Below are positions 17,033 through 24,721 of a DNA stretch of 64,000 nucleotides, piece by piece (position 1 is the first letter of the stretch; the number at the start of each line of letters is the position of its first letter). The position numbers were made by a program, and so were the translations under genes. Source of the DNA: Phreatobacter sp. (lineage in GTDB: Bacteria; Pseudomonadota; Alphaproteobacteria; Rhizobiales; Phreatobacteraceae); NCBI RefSeq assembly GCF_027532945.1, contig NZ_JAPZTZ010000003.1, forward strand, positions 248,001 to 312,000, read 5' to 3'. The notes under the pieces are model-generated. The model worked only from the letters and a program-made list of their open reading frames with translations, was not told where the DNA came from and did no database searches.

Positions 17033-17871
17033 GCGAGCCTCCCGGCGTCGAGCGCATCGAGCGCCAGCTTCCACTCATGCGCCTCGACACGGATGAAGTG
17101 GTTCTTCTCGCGCGCCTCGAGGAAAGGCACGCCCTTGCCCATGAGGGTGTCAGCGACAATCATCCGCGGCTTCGCCTCGCCATGGTCGCGGGCGGCGTCG
17201 AAGGCCTTCACTACCGCGTCGAGGTCGTTGCCATCGACCCGCTGGGTGTACCAGCCGAAGGCCTCGAGCCGGTCGACCAGGGGCTCGAAGCCCATGACCT
17301 GCGTCGATGGGCCGTCAGCCTGCTGGTTGTTGACGTCGACGATGGCGATGATGTTGTCGAGCTTGTGGTGGGCGGCGGCCATGATCGCCTCCCAGACCGA
17401 GCCCTCATCGAGCTCGCCATCGGAGAAGAGGACATAGACGCGGCGGTCCGAGCCCTTGCGCTTCAGGCCCATGGCCATGCCGACCGCGATCGACAGGCCG
17501 AGGCCGAGCGAGCCGCCCGACATCTCCATGCCCGGCGTGTATGCCGCCATGCCGGACATGGGCAGGCGGCTCTCGTCGCCGCCATAGGTCTCCAGTTCCT
17601 CCGCCGGGATGATGCCGGCCTCCATGAGCGCGGCGTAGAGGGCGATGGCATAGTGGCCGTTCGACAGCAGGAAGCGGTCGCGGCCCTCCCAGTCCGGATC
17701 CTCCGGCCGGTAGCGCAGCGCGTGGAAATAGGCGACGGCGAGCACATCGGCGATGTCGAGGGCCTGGGCGATGTAGCCCTGGCCCTGGACCTCGCCCATC
17801 AGCACGGCGTTGCGGCGGATGCGATAGGCGCGCTCCGCCAGTTCCTTGTTGTGGCCTGTCGAGGCTGTCAT
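17029..17871 (-). CDS. Transketolase, N-terminal (thiamine diphosphate-binding) subunit
   Basis: A 280-residue protein matching the N-terminal half of transketolase. The diphosphate-binding motif runs from SDGELDEGSVWEA to VDVNNQQADG, about 30 residues, with the metal-binding Asp and Asn in place. FLLSNGHYAIALYAAL near residue 65 and GGSLGLGLSIAVGMA near residue 120 are also conserved. The gene is coupled by ATGA to the C-terminal subunit. Twenty-two bases separate it from the upstream SDR gene, so all three form one transcript running leftward. Confidence 0.9.
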   Translation of the reverse strand: MTASTGHNKELAERAYRIRRNAVLMGEVQGQGYIAQALDIADVLAVAYFHALRYRPEDPDWEGRDRFLLSNGHYAIALYAALMEAGIIPAEELETYGGDESRLPMSGMAAYTPGMEMSGGSLGLGLSIAVGMAMGLKRKGSDRRVYVLFSDGELDEGSVWEAIMAAAHHKLDNIIAIVDVNNQQADGPSTQVMGFEPLVDRLEAFGWYTQRVDGNDLDAVVKAFDAARDHGEAKPRMIVADTLMGKGVPFLEAREKNHFIRVEAHEWKLALDALDAGRLA

Positions 17872-17893
17872 GGGGATCTCCTCGGGCCCGTGA

Positions 17894-18643
17894 TCAGTGG
17901 ATCAGCATGCCGCCGTTCACGTCGATGACCGCGCCGGTGATGTAGGCGGAGAGGTCTGACGCGAGGAAGAGGTAGGCGCCGGCGACGTCGCGGGCCTCGC
18001 CCAGCCGACCGAGCGGAATGCCGGCGGCGATCTCCGCCTTCATCGCGGGGGTGAGCTTGTCGCCGGTGATGTCGGTCTGGATGAGGCCGGGGGTCACGCA
18101 GTTGACGCGGATGCCGTCGGGGCCGAGTTCGCGTGCCATGGCCTTGGCGAGGCCGAGGACCCCGGCCTTGGCGGCGGAATAATGCGGTCCGCCGAAGATG
18201 CCGCCGCCGCGCTGCGCCGAGACCGAGGACATGCAGGCGATGGAGCCGGCCTTCCGGGACCGCATGTGCGGGATGAAGGCCTGGCTGAGGAACAGGACGC
18301 CTGTGGTGTTGACCGCGAGGATGCGGTGCCAGTCGGCCTCAGTGATCTCCATGGTCTTCACCGGCTGGGTGATGCCGGCATTGTTGAGGAGGATGTCGAC
18401 ATGGCCGAAGGCTGAAATCACCTCATCGGCGGCCGCCTTGCAGGCCTTGGCGTCACTGACGTCGCAGGCGAGGCCGAGATGGCCCTGGCCAAGCTCGGTG
18501 GCAGCCGAAGCCGCAGCCTGGCCGTCAATGTCGAGGATGGCGACGCGGGCGCCATGCTCGACGAAGAGCTTGGCGGTGGCAAAGCCGATGCCGCGGCGGC
18601 CGGCACCGCCGGAAATGACGGCTGTCTTGCCCTTGAGCAGCAT
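17894..18643 (-). CDS. SDR-family NAD(P)-dependent dehydrogenase
   Basis: The ATG at 18643, preceded by GGGGAGGAGGGGC, gives 249 residues, the classical SDR length. The cofactor loop reads SGGAGRRGIGFA, a slightly unusual form of the TGxxxGIG motif. NNAG, a catalytic Ser in SSVSAQ and the YSAAK pair are all present. It ends with VIDVNGGMLIH. SDR enzymes of this type oxidise or reduce alcohol and keto groups on sugars, polyols or lipids. As first gene of the transketolase operon, it may make the ketose that the transketolase cleaves. Confidence 0.9.
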   Translation of the reverse strand: MLLKGKTAVISGGAGRRGIGFATAKLFVEHGARVAILDIDGQAAASAATELGQGHLGLACDVSDAKACKAAADEVISAFGHVDILLNNAGITQPVKTMEITEADWHRILAVNTTGVLFLSQAFIPHMRSRKAGSIACMSSVSAQRGGGIFGGPHYSAAKAGVLGLAKAMARELGPDGIRVNCVTPGLIQTDITGDKLTPAMKAEIAAGIPLGRLGEARDVAGAYLFLASDLSAYITGAVIDVNGGMLIH

Positions 18644-18682
18644 GAAGCCCCTCCTCCCCTTCTTTGTTTGGACCGACCAGTT

Positions 18683-18741
18683 CGCATGGGCATGCGCCAC
18701 CGACAAACGCAGAATTTGCAACCTCCGGTGAACTGGGTTCA
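18683..18741. promoter_or_regulatory. Palindromes in the SDR/LysR divergent promoter region
   Basis: The 107-base gap holds two perfect inverted repeats: CGCATG-GG-CATGCG at 18683-18696 and TGAAC-TGG-GTTCA at 18729-18741. The second sits ten bases before the LysR start codon and could serve autoregulation. Both are candidate operators by position only. Confidence 0.35.
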
Positions 18742-18750
18742 TCTGTCGCG

Positions 18751-19659
18751 ATGCTGAACGTTCCCGTGAACCTGCTCAGGCTGTTCGAGGCTGCGGCCCG
18801 CACCGGCTCCTTCCGAACGGCGGCCTCGCAACTCGGGCTGACGCCGAGCGCGGTGAGCCATGCGGTGCGCAAGCTCGAACAGAGCCTCGGCGTGCCGCTG
18901 TTCGACCGGTCGGCGCGCAGTGTCCGCCTCACCTATGAGGGCGAGGTTCTGATGCGGCATGCGGGCCGGGCCTTTGATGACCTGCGCCGCGGCATGGAGG
19001 CCGTCTCGGCCCGCGCGCCGACGCTGCTGCGCCTCCACTGCGCGCCGAGCTTCGCCGCCCAGTGGCTGACGCCGCGCCTGCCCGCCTTTCTCGCCGCCCA
19101 TCCGGGGATCGACGTGCGTCTGGCCGCCGGCACCGACTACACGCGCTTCACCTCGGACGAGTTCGACGCCGACATCGTCTATGGGCCTCCACGCACCGAG
19201 GGGCTCGTCGTGACGCCGCTGGGCGAGGAAACCCTTACCCCGGTCTGTGCCCCTGACCTTGCCACGACCCTGCGCAACCCGAAGGACCTCCTCGGCCTGC
19301 CGCTCATCCAGAGCGACACCAAGCAGGTCCAGTGGTCGGACTGGCTCGCGGCGCAGGGGATCACCGATCCACCACGGATCGGCAGCCGCTTCGACCGCAG
19401 CTTCCTCGCCATCCTGGCCGCGACGCAGGGCCTCGGCGTGGCGCTGGAATCGACGCGCCTCGTCGAGGCCGAGCTCGCCTCGGGGCGCCTCGTTGCCCCG
19501 CTCGCGGAACGCAGCGTGCCGGTGCGCTATGTCGGCCACCATCTCGTCCACCCGCGCCACACCCAGCCACGCCGGACGCTTCGGCAGTTCGCGGACTGGC
19601 TGCTGCGGGAGCTCGCACGCGAGATGCCGGACGCAACCGGGCATCCGACGGGCCGATGA
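18751..19659 (+). CDS. LysR-family regulator, GcvA-like
   Basis: The ATG at 18751 gives 302 residues beginning LNVPVNLLRLFEAAARTGSF, with the helix-turn-helix in TAASQLGLTPSAVSHAVRKLE, typical of the GcvA-like branch. The effector domain starts near residue 90 with the RLHCAPSFAAQWLTPRL segment that also marks this branch. It is transcribed away from the SDR-transketolase operon across a 107-base gap containing palindromes, so it is probably the regulator of that operon. The effector is unknown. Confidence 0.92.
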   Translation: MLNVPVNLLRLFEAAARTGSFRTAASQLGLTPSAVSHAVRKLEQSLGVPLFDRSARSVRLTYEGEVLMRHAGRAFDDLRRGMEAVSARAPTLLRLHCAPSFAAQWLTPRLPAFLAAHPGIDVRLAAGTDYTRFTSDEFDADIVYGPPRTEGLVVTPLGEETLTPVCAPDLATTLRNPKDLLGLPLIQSDTKQVQWSDWLAAQGITDPPRIGSRFDRSFLAILAATQGLGVALESTRLVEAELASGRLVAPLAERSVPVRYVGHHLVHPRHTQPRRTLRQFADWLLRELAREMPDATGHPTGR

Positions 19660-19899
19660 CGGTGGCCGGCGGGCTGCGAGGCTGCGCCGCGCCAAACCGC
19701 TTCTATGAGCCGGTGTCGGAGCGATGACGTGAAGGTGACGGCCGAAACAGGGTCAGCGGGCTGAACCGGCGCTTGGCCCCTCCCGTAAGAACAGAGCGCG
19801 TTCGGGCAATATCCGTTCCCCCCGATCCCCGTTCCCTTGGGATATCGGGCGCGCCGCGGCCGCTCCACAGGGGCGGCCGCGTGAGGGGTCCCGCGACCG
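19660..19899. other. Non-coding gap, nothing recognised
   Basis: About 240 bases lie between the convergent LysR and Bug genes. I see no convincing gene, strong T-tailed hairpin or repeat here. Short open frames in this stretch lack ribosome sites and family features. Confidence 0.5.
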
Positions 19900-20931
19900 T
19901 CACTGCAACCTGACGTTCGTCTCGTCCACGACCTTCTTCCAGAACGCCATTTCCTCGACCAGCCGCGCCGCGAAGGCGTCGGGTCCGGCATTGACCACGT
20001 CGAAGCCGACCTCCCCCAGGCGCTGGCGGGAGGCGGGCATGGCGAGGTAGTTCCCGATCTCGCGATTGAGCGTGGTCACGATCTCTGCCGGCGTGCCCTT
20101 GGGCGCGAGGATGCCCACCCAGGTGTCTCCCTCGATCTCCGGAAAGCCCTGTTCGATCATGGTGGGCACATCCGGCAGGAGGGCCGAGCGCGTCTTGCCG
20201 GTGACAGCCAGCGCCTTCAGCTTGCCGCCTGCGATCATCGGCCCGGCCGAGGCCATGGTGGTCCAGGCGCTGGGGATCTGGTTGGCGACGACCGCCTGGA
20301 CCGCAGGCCCGGCGCCGGGGAAGGTGATCGCGACCATGTCGAGCTTCTGCGTCACCTTCAGCCGCTCGGCCAGCAGGTGGCCCTGCGTGCCGAGGCCGCC
20401 ATGGGCATAGTTCTGGTTCGGCCGCGCCCTGAGGTCGGCGACGAATTCCCGCGCATCCTTCGCCGTGACCGAGGGATGGACCGTCAGGACATGGGTCGAG
20501 GAGACCGACAGGTTGATCGGCGCGAAGTCGCCGATGGGATCGTAGGGCAGCGTCGGGAAGACCGAGGCGTTCACCGCGTGGGTGCTCAGCGCGAAGAGCA
20601 GCGTGTAGCCGTCCGGCGTCGAGCGGGCAGCCTGCTGGGTGCCGCGGTTGCCGGTGGCGCCGGCGACATTTTCCACCACGAACTGCTGGCCGAGGGTCTC
20701 GGAGAGGTGGCGGCAGGCGAGGCGGGCATAGACATCGACCGTGCCACCCGGCGCGAAGGTGACGATGGCGCGCACAGGGCGTGCCGGATAGGCCTGTGCG
20801 CGGGCGACCATCGGCGCGGCCAGGACGAAGGCGGCCGAGCCGGCGGCCAGGGTGATGGCCTGCCGCCGATCCAGAGCCGCAGTTGAAGCGGAAACGGGGC
20901 CCGCCGAACGTCCTGTCGATTTGTTGCTCAT
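19900..20931 (-). CDS. Bug-family periplasmic substrate-binding protein
   Basis: The ATG at 20931 gives 343 residues with a rather long polar lead before the hydrophobic core (DRRQAITLAAGSAAFVLA) and a VARAQA cleavage region. Bug features include RPVRAIVTFAPGG, the ENVAGATGNRG loop and LPDVPTMIEQG. It lies 46 bases downstream of the ornithine-cyclodeaminase-like gene on the same strand, so the pair probably forms an operon controlled by the Lrp-type gene opposite. The ligand may be the substrate of that enzyme, such as a keto- or imino-acid. This is inference. Confidence 0.9.
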   Translation of the reverse strand: MSNKSTGRSAGPVSASTAALDRRQAITLAAGSAAFVLAAPMVARAQAYPARPVRAIVTFAPGGTVDVYARLACRHLSETLGQQFVVENVAGATGNRGTQQAARSTPDGYTLLFALSTHAVNASVFPTLPYDPIGDFAPINLSVSSTHVLTVHPSVTAKDAREFVADLRARPNQNYAHGGLGTQGHLLAERLKVTQKLDMVAITFPGAGPAVQAVVANQIPSAWTTMASAGPMIAGGKLKALAVTGKTRSALLPDVPTMIEQGFPEIEGDTWVGILAPKGTPAEIVTTLNREIGNYLAMPASRQRLGEVGFDVVNAGPDAFAARLVEEMAFWKKVVDETNVRLQ

Positions 20932-20977
20932 TACCGCATCTCCCTGCCTGTCCTGGTGGCGCTCCGGCCCACGCCTG

Positions 20978-21955
20978 TCAGCGCGGAAGCCAGGTGCCGA
21001 TGCCCTTCGCGCGGGCCGCCTCATAGACGATCACCGCAGCGGCAAGGTCAGCAAGTCCCGTGCCGGAGAAAATCAGCGCATTGCGCTCGGAGGTGCTTTC
21101 GCGGCCGGGCTTGGCGCCGGCGACGAGTTCTGAGAGTTCCGCGAAGAAGGGACCGTCGTAGTTGAGCGTGCCACCTGGCCCCGTGGTGCTCTGCTCGTGG
21201 TCGTCGGTGACGGTACGGTCGAAAGAAGCGAGGCTGTCGCGCCGCCAGCCGAAGCCGAGATCGACGGAGGCGACGAAGGTGCCGGGCTCGACCCATCCGA
21301 CGTCGAGAAGGCCCGTGGCCTCGGCACCATGGGGAATGGATGAGATGACAATGTCCACGCCGGCGATGGCCTCGCGCGGATCGGCAACGGCGCGGGCGGC
21401 AAGTCCGGCCTCGCGCGCCCGGGCGGCGAAGGCTTCCGCCGTCCCGATGCGGCGGCTGTGGGCGACGACCTCGGTGAGCGGCAGGGCCTGCGCGAAGACC
21501 GACAGATGGCTGCGGGCCTGGGCGCCGCAGGCGAGGAAGCCGATGCGGCGGGACTCCGAGCGGGCCATATGGCGGGCGGCGATGAGCGAGATGAGGGCCG
21601 TGCGGATCTCGGAGATCCAGATGCCGTCGAGAATGGCGACAAGCTGCCCCGTCGTCGCCTCGCTCAGCAGGATAGTCGGCATGAAGTCCGGCAGGCCGGC
21701 GCGTTCATTGCCGGGAAAATAGCCGAACCACTTGAAGGCGCCGAAGGCCGGCTCGTCCATGACGCCCCCCTTGCCGCGGAAGACGTTGCGGCCACCGGCG
21801 GGGATCGTGACCTTGCGATGGGACCAGGCGCGGCCAGCGGCACGGCGCAGAAAGGCCTGCCTCAGGCCGTCTTCGAGGGCCGCGGCGGTCACGCCGCAGG
21901 CGGCCACGTCGGCGCGCGAGAGATAGAGAATGCGGTCGGGCCCAGTGGGTCTCAT
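20978..21955 (-). CDS. Ornithine cyclodeaminase / mu-crystallin family protein
   Basis: A 325-residue protein with a strong GCAGGAGG site before its ATG. The Rossmann part contains RRIGFLACGAQARSHL near residue 135, where the usual GxGxQA is CGAQA. The earlier KWFGYFPGN segment corresponds to the substrate-binding lysine region, and the family segment ISEIRTALISLIAARHM is present. Relatives include ornithine cyclodeaminase, alanine dehydrogenase, ketimine reductases and opine or siderophore precursor synthases, so the reaction cannot be fixed. The gene is divergent from an Lrp-type regulator, which suggests regulation by an amino acid. Confidence 0.82.
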   Translation of the reverse strand: MRPTGPDRILYLSRADVAACGVTAAALEDGLRQAFLRRAAGRAWSHRKVTIPAGGRNVFRGKGGVMDEPAFGAFKWFGYFPGNERAGLPDFMPTILLSEATTGQLVAILDGIWISEIRTALISLIAARHMARSESRRIGFLACGAQARSHLSVFAQALPLTEVVAHSRRIGTAEAFAARAREAGLAARAVADPREAIAGVDIVISSIPHGAEATGLLDVGWVEPGTFVASVDLGFGWRRDSLASFDRTVTDDHEQSTTGPGGTLNYDGPFFAELSELVAGAKPGRESTSERNALIFSGTGLADLAAAVIVYEAARAKGIGTWLPR

Positions 21956-22155
21956 GTCGCCTCCTGCAGGCGAGGCCGAGACTGAAGAACTCCGACGCTG
22001 CGCGCCAGAGGCAGGGCTGCGTCAGAGCAACAAGGCAGATGCGCGCCACTCCGGGGGCGGCCTTTTCGGCGAGGGGTCGCGACGAGGAATACCATCGCCC
22101 TCCACCGCCGTATTTTGGATCATGGTTCTATTTACCCGGCACTGATCTCCGGCGA

Positions 22156-22170
22156 AGATAAAATTATTCT
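22156..22170. promoter_or_regulatory. AT-rich palindromic site before the Lrp-type gene
   Basis: AGATAAAATTATTCT is an AT-rich near-palindrome with AG/CT ends, 29 bases before the Lrp-type start. It resembles the Lrp/AsnC box in style (AG, AT-rich core, CT), though its core is two bases longer than the enteric consensus. It stands out in this GC-rich DNA. Candidate autoregulatory site. Confidence 0.35.
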
Positions 22171-22199
22171 CCTGACACGCCTGCCGGACATTGCTTGCC

Positions 22200-22673
22200 A
22201 TGGACGCCATCGACCGCAAGATCCTGACGATCCTCCAGGAGGACGTCAGCATTTCCATCGCGGAACTCGCCTCGCGGGTCCACCTGTCGCAGACGCCGTG
22301 CTGGAAGCGGATCCAGAAACTCGAGGCCAACGGTGTCATCCAGAAGCGGGTGGCGCTGGTCTCGCCGGAGAAACTCGGCCTAGGACTGACGGTTTTCGTG
22401 TCGATCGAGACGGCCGACCATTCCAAGGAGTGGCTCGCGCAGTTCGCCGAGACGGTGGCGGCGATGCCCGAGGTCATGGAATTCTACCGGATGGCCGGCG
22501 ACGTCGACTACATGCTGCGCGTGGTGGTCACCGACATGGCCGCCTATGACACGTTCTACAAGCGCCTCATCGACAAGGTGCCGCTGAAGAACGTCACCTC
22601 GCGCTTCGCCATGGAGCGGATCAAGCAGACGACGGCCTATGCGATTCCGCCGGCGCCGCGCCCCGAGGCCTGA
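22200..22673 (+). CDS. Lrp/AsnC-family transcriptional regulator
   Basis: The ATG at 22200 gives 157 residues (a TTG nine bases upstream is also in frame). It starts MDAIDRKILTILQEDV, the standard Lrp opening, followed by the helix-turn-helix IAELASRVHLSQTPCWKRIQ. The C-terminal RAM domain shows MPEVMEFYRMAGDVDYMLRV. Lrp proteins sense amino acids and act as octamers. The gene is divergent from the cyclodeaminase-Bug pair across 244 bases, so it is the likely regulator of those genes. Confidence 0.93.
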   Translation: MDAIDRKILTILQEDVSISIAELASRVHLSQTPCWKRIQKLEANGVIQKRVALVSPEKLGLGLTVFVSIETADHSKEWLAQFAETVAAMPEVMEFYRMAGDVDYMLRVVVTDMAAYDTFYKRLIDKVPLKNVTSRFAMERIKQTTAYAIPPAPRPEA

Positions 22674-22868
22674 GCGCGATCGCGCCTGTCGTACTCCCCG
22701 CACTGTAGCGCTTGGCTCATCGCCGCCGGGCTCGCGCCAGGAACCGATCGTTCTTTATGGCGAACGCCTTGTGGCGCATCCATCCACGATATTCTTGTTT
22801 TGACTTCATTTTTCGCCCGGATGGGCGTTTCTTTCTCCACCTGCCGTTCTTTTTAGAGGATGATTTCG

Positions 22869-22897
22869 TTGACGCCGCGCCGAACGCCGGGCATGAT
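22869..22897 (+). promoter_or_regulatory. Sigma-70-type promoter of the methionine import unit
   Basis: TTGACG at 22869-22874 and CATGAT at 22892-22897 are separated by 17 bases, the ideal spacing. Transcription would start near 22904, just upstream of the SAM-II-like structure at 22929. The position fits a riboswitch leader. Confidence 0.6.
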
Positions 22898-22928
22898 GAG
22901 GGTACGGTTGGTTGATCGCTCGACCCGT

Positions 22929-22985
22929 CGTCGCGGCTTTTGATGGAGCAGCTTGCACCGCGTCACCAAGGGCTAAAGCGCCACG
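22929..22985 (+). promoter_or_regulatory. SAM-II (SAM_alpha) riboswitch candidate
   Basis: CGCGG (22932-22936) pairs with CCGCG (22958-22962) as the P1 stem. The loop holds TTTTGATGG and GCTTGCA just before the 3' strand of P1. After the stem come ACCAAG and GCTAAAGCG (22972 onward), the conserved 3' part of the SAM-II pseudoknot. This set of blocks in this order agrees with what I recall of the alphaproteobacterial metA-type SAM-II family. A promoter lies just upstream and metNIQ downstream, so S-adenosylmethionine would switch methionine uptake off. The next annotated gene with family support is about 220 bases away, longer than usual. Confidence 0.72.
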
Positions 22986-23023
22986 AAGGACATTCGTGGG
23001 CTCCCCTCTTTGGAGTTGGTCCG

Positions 23024-23125
23024 ATGAATTCCGTCGTCTGCGGGGTGCACGCCCCGGTCTCTTCCTCCCAAACTCAATCCTGCCGCCGGACGGGTGGCGC
23101 GACGGATCGTTGTCGTCTCGCCTGA
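23024..23125 (+). CDS. Possible 33-residue leader peptide
   Basis: An ATG at 23024 is preceded by GGAG with eight-base spacing and opens 33 codons containing three cysteines (MNSVVCGVHAP start). It lies between the SAM-II candidate and the metNIQ genes. A hairpin CCACGAA/TTCGTGG (22981-22999) and a second one CGGGGT/GCCCCG within the frame surround it. It may be a regulatory leader or a chance frame. There is no family evidence. Confidence 0.3.
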   Translation: MNSVVCGVHAPVSSSQTQSCRRTGGATDRCRLA

Positions 23126-23208
23126 CGACCACCCCGCGCCTTCGACTTTCCCTCGTCCAGGTTTCCTTCTGTTCAGGAGACGCCGGCCCGTCCGGCGGCA
23201 GCTTTTCC

Positions 23209-23466
23209 ATGTCCCATTCCACGCCCCTCCCCGCCCATCCGCCGCTCAGGTCCGATGTCACGCTGATCGAAGTCGGCGACGACGCCGTCGGCCTCGCCGT
23301 GCGCGAGGGCACCGGCTACCGCTTCTTCTCGGCGGTTGCGTCCCTCAACGCCCTCGACAGCCAGCTCTTCGCCTCGCTGAAGGAGCTGCGGCGCGCCGCG
23401 GCCAAGACCCATCGCGCTGGCCGGGCCCGCGTCGGCGTCATGCCGCGCCAGTCTCTCGCCGCCTGA
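23209..23466 (+). CDS. Small uncharacterised protein upstream of metNIQ
   Basis: The ATG at 23209 gives 85 residues. The protein has the segment DVTLIEVGDDAVGLAVREG followed by GYRFFSAVASLNALDSQLF and a basic C-terminal helix (LKELRRAAAKTHRAGRARV). There is no signal peptide, membrane segment or cysteine. I do not recognise a family. An AGGAGA sequence sits 31 bases before the ATG, separated from it by a perfect hairpin (CGCCGG/CCGGCG, loop CCCGT), so folding could bring the ribosome site closer. It precedes metN by 118 bases on the same strand and may share the SAM-II leader. It looks like a real gene because the frame and amino-acid pattern are ordered. Confidence 0.6.
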   Translation: MSHSTPLPAHPPLRSDVTLIEVGDDAVGLAVREGTGYRFFSAVASLNALDSQLFASLKELRRAAAKTHRAGRARVGVMPRQSLAA

Positions 23467-23584
23467 GCTTCCCCGGCCGGGCGGCGCCCCCGCCACCGGC
23501 CGCTGCGCTTTCCCAAGGATTCCCCATGTCCCGTTCTGATGAGCCGTCGGCGGCGTACCGCCCGGCATTGGTGAGGCCGTCCCG

Positions 23585-24721
23585 ATGAACGCCCTCACGC
23601 CTTTTCCTGATGCAGTGCCGCTGGCGGCCGCTTCATCCCAGCCTGATCCGCGCGAGGATGCCTCTCGCCCGCACGGCGCGGCGATCGCGTTCTCCGGCGT
23701 GACCAAGCGTTTCGCCGCCAAAGGCGCTGCCGCCGAGGTCGTCGCGCTGGACGATGTCACGCTCGACGTCGCGCCGGGATCGATCACCGGCATCATCGGC
23801 CGCTCCGGCGCCGGCAAGTCGACGCTGCTGCGCACGATCAACGGGCTCGACCGCCCGACCGCCGGCACGGTGCGGATCGACGGCCTCGATGTCGGAGCGC
23901 TCGATGGCGCCGACTTGCGCGCGCTCCGGCGGGAGATCGGCATGATCTTCCAGCACTTCGCCCTTCTGTCCTCACGCACGGTGTTCGACAATATCGCGCT
24001 GCCCCTGGAGCTCGCCGGCACGCCGCGCGGCGAGATCGCCCGGCGCGTCGATGAGCTCATCGAGCTCGTCGGGCTGACGGACAAGCGCGGCCGCTATCCC
24101 GCCGAACTCTCCGGCGGGCAGAAGCAGCGCGTCGGCATTGCCCGCGCGCTGGCAACGCGGCCGCGGGTGCTGCTGTCGGACGAGGCAACCTCCGCCCTCG
24201 ACCCGGAGACCACGCGGTCCATTCTCGCGCTGCTGAAGCGCATCAACACGCTGACCGGCGTGACGATCGTGCTGATCACTCACGAGATGCAGGTCATCAA
24301 GGAGATCTGCGACCGGGTGGCCGTGATCGAGGCGGGCCGCATCATCGAGGCGGGCGATGTCTACGAGGTCTTCGCCCGACCCCAGGCCGACACCACCCGC
24401 AGCTTCGTCGCCTCGGTGACGGGCGCTGCCCTGCCCGAGGCCATCGCCGCCCGGCTCCAGCCTGATCCGGACGGCGCCAGCCAGACCGGGCTGCGCATCG
24501 TCTTCACCGGCGAGAACGCCACGACGCCGGTCATCTCGCGGCTGTCGCGCTCGCTCGATGTCGACGTGACGGTCCTCGCCGGCCAGGTCGACGCCATCGC
24601 CGGCAAGCCCTTCGGCAATCTCATCGTCGCGATCCCGGCGCGGCCGGATGTCGTCGATGCCGTGGTGGCGCTGGCCGGCGCCCACGGCCTGCAAGCGGAG
24701 GTGCTCGGCCATGTCGCCTGA
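23585..24721 (+). CDS. metN: Methionine ABC importer ATPase
   Basis: A 378-residue protein. After about 30 variable residues come the ATPase motifs: Walker A GRSGAGKST, signature LSGGQKQRVGIARAL and the Walker B region with LLSDEATSALDPETT, where MetN has Ser-Asp-Glu-Ala as seen here. From about residue 295 a C-terminal NIL/ACT-like domain follows (RIVFTGENATTPVISRL), which binds methionine and gives trans-inhibition. It overlaps the permease gene by 11 bases. With MetI and MetQ it imports D- and L-methionine. Upstream SAM-II control fits. Confidence 0.95.
   Translation: MNALTPFPDAVPLAAASSQPDPREDASRPHGAAIAFSGVTKRFAAKGAAAEVVALDDVTLDVAPGSITGIIGRSGAGKSTLLRTINGLDRPTAGTVRIDGLDVGALDGADLRALRREIGMIFQHFALLSSRTVFDNIALPLELAGTPRGEIARRVDELIELVGLTDKRGRYPAELSGGQKQRVGIARALATRPRVLLSDEATSALDPETTRSILALLKRINTLTGVTIVLITHEMQVIKEICDRVAVIEAGRIIEAGDVYEVFARPQADTTRSFVASVTGAALPEAIAARLQPDPDGASQTGLRIVFTGENATTPVISRLSRSLDVDVTVLAGQVDAIAGKPFGNLIVAIPARPDVVDAVVALAGAHGLQAEVLGHVA

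Noticed and set aside
22674-22868. Short frames between the Lrp-type gene and the methionine promoter
   Set aside because: A frame from 22712 gives a Phe- and Arg-rich peptide without a ribosome site or family resemblance; the AT-richer stretch here is better explained as promoter-proximal DNA.
22912-23208. N-terminal extension of the 85-residue protein up to 22912
   Set aside because: The extension would translate through the riboswitch candidate and has unordered composition; the ATG at 23209 is the simplest start.
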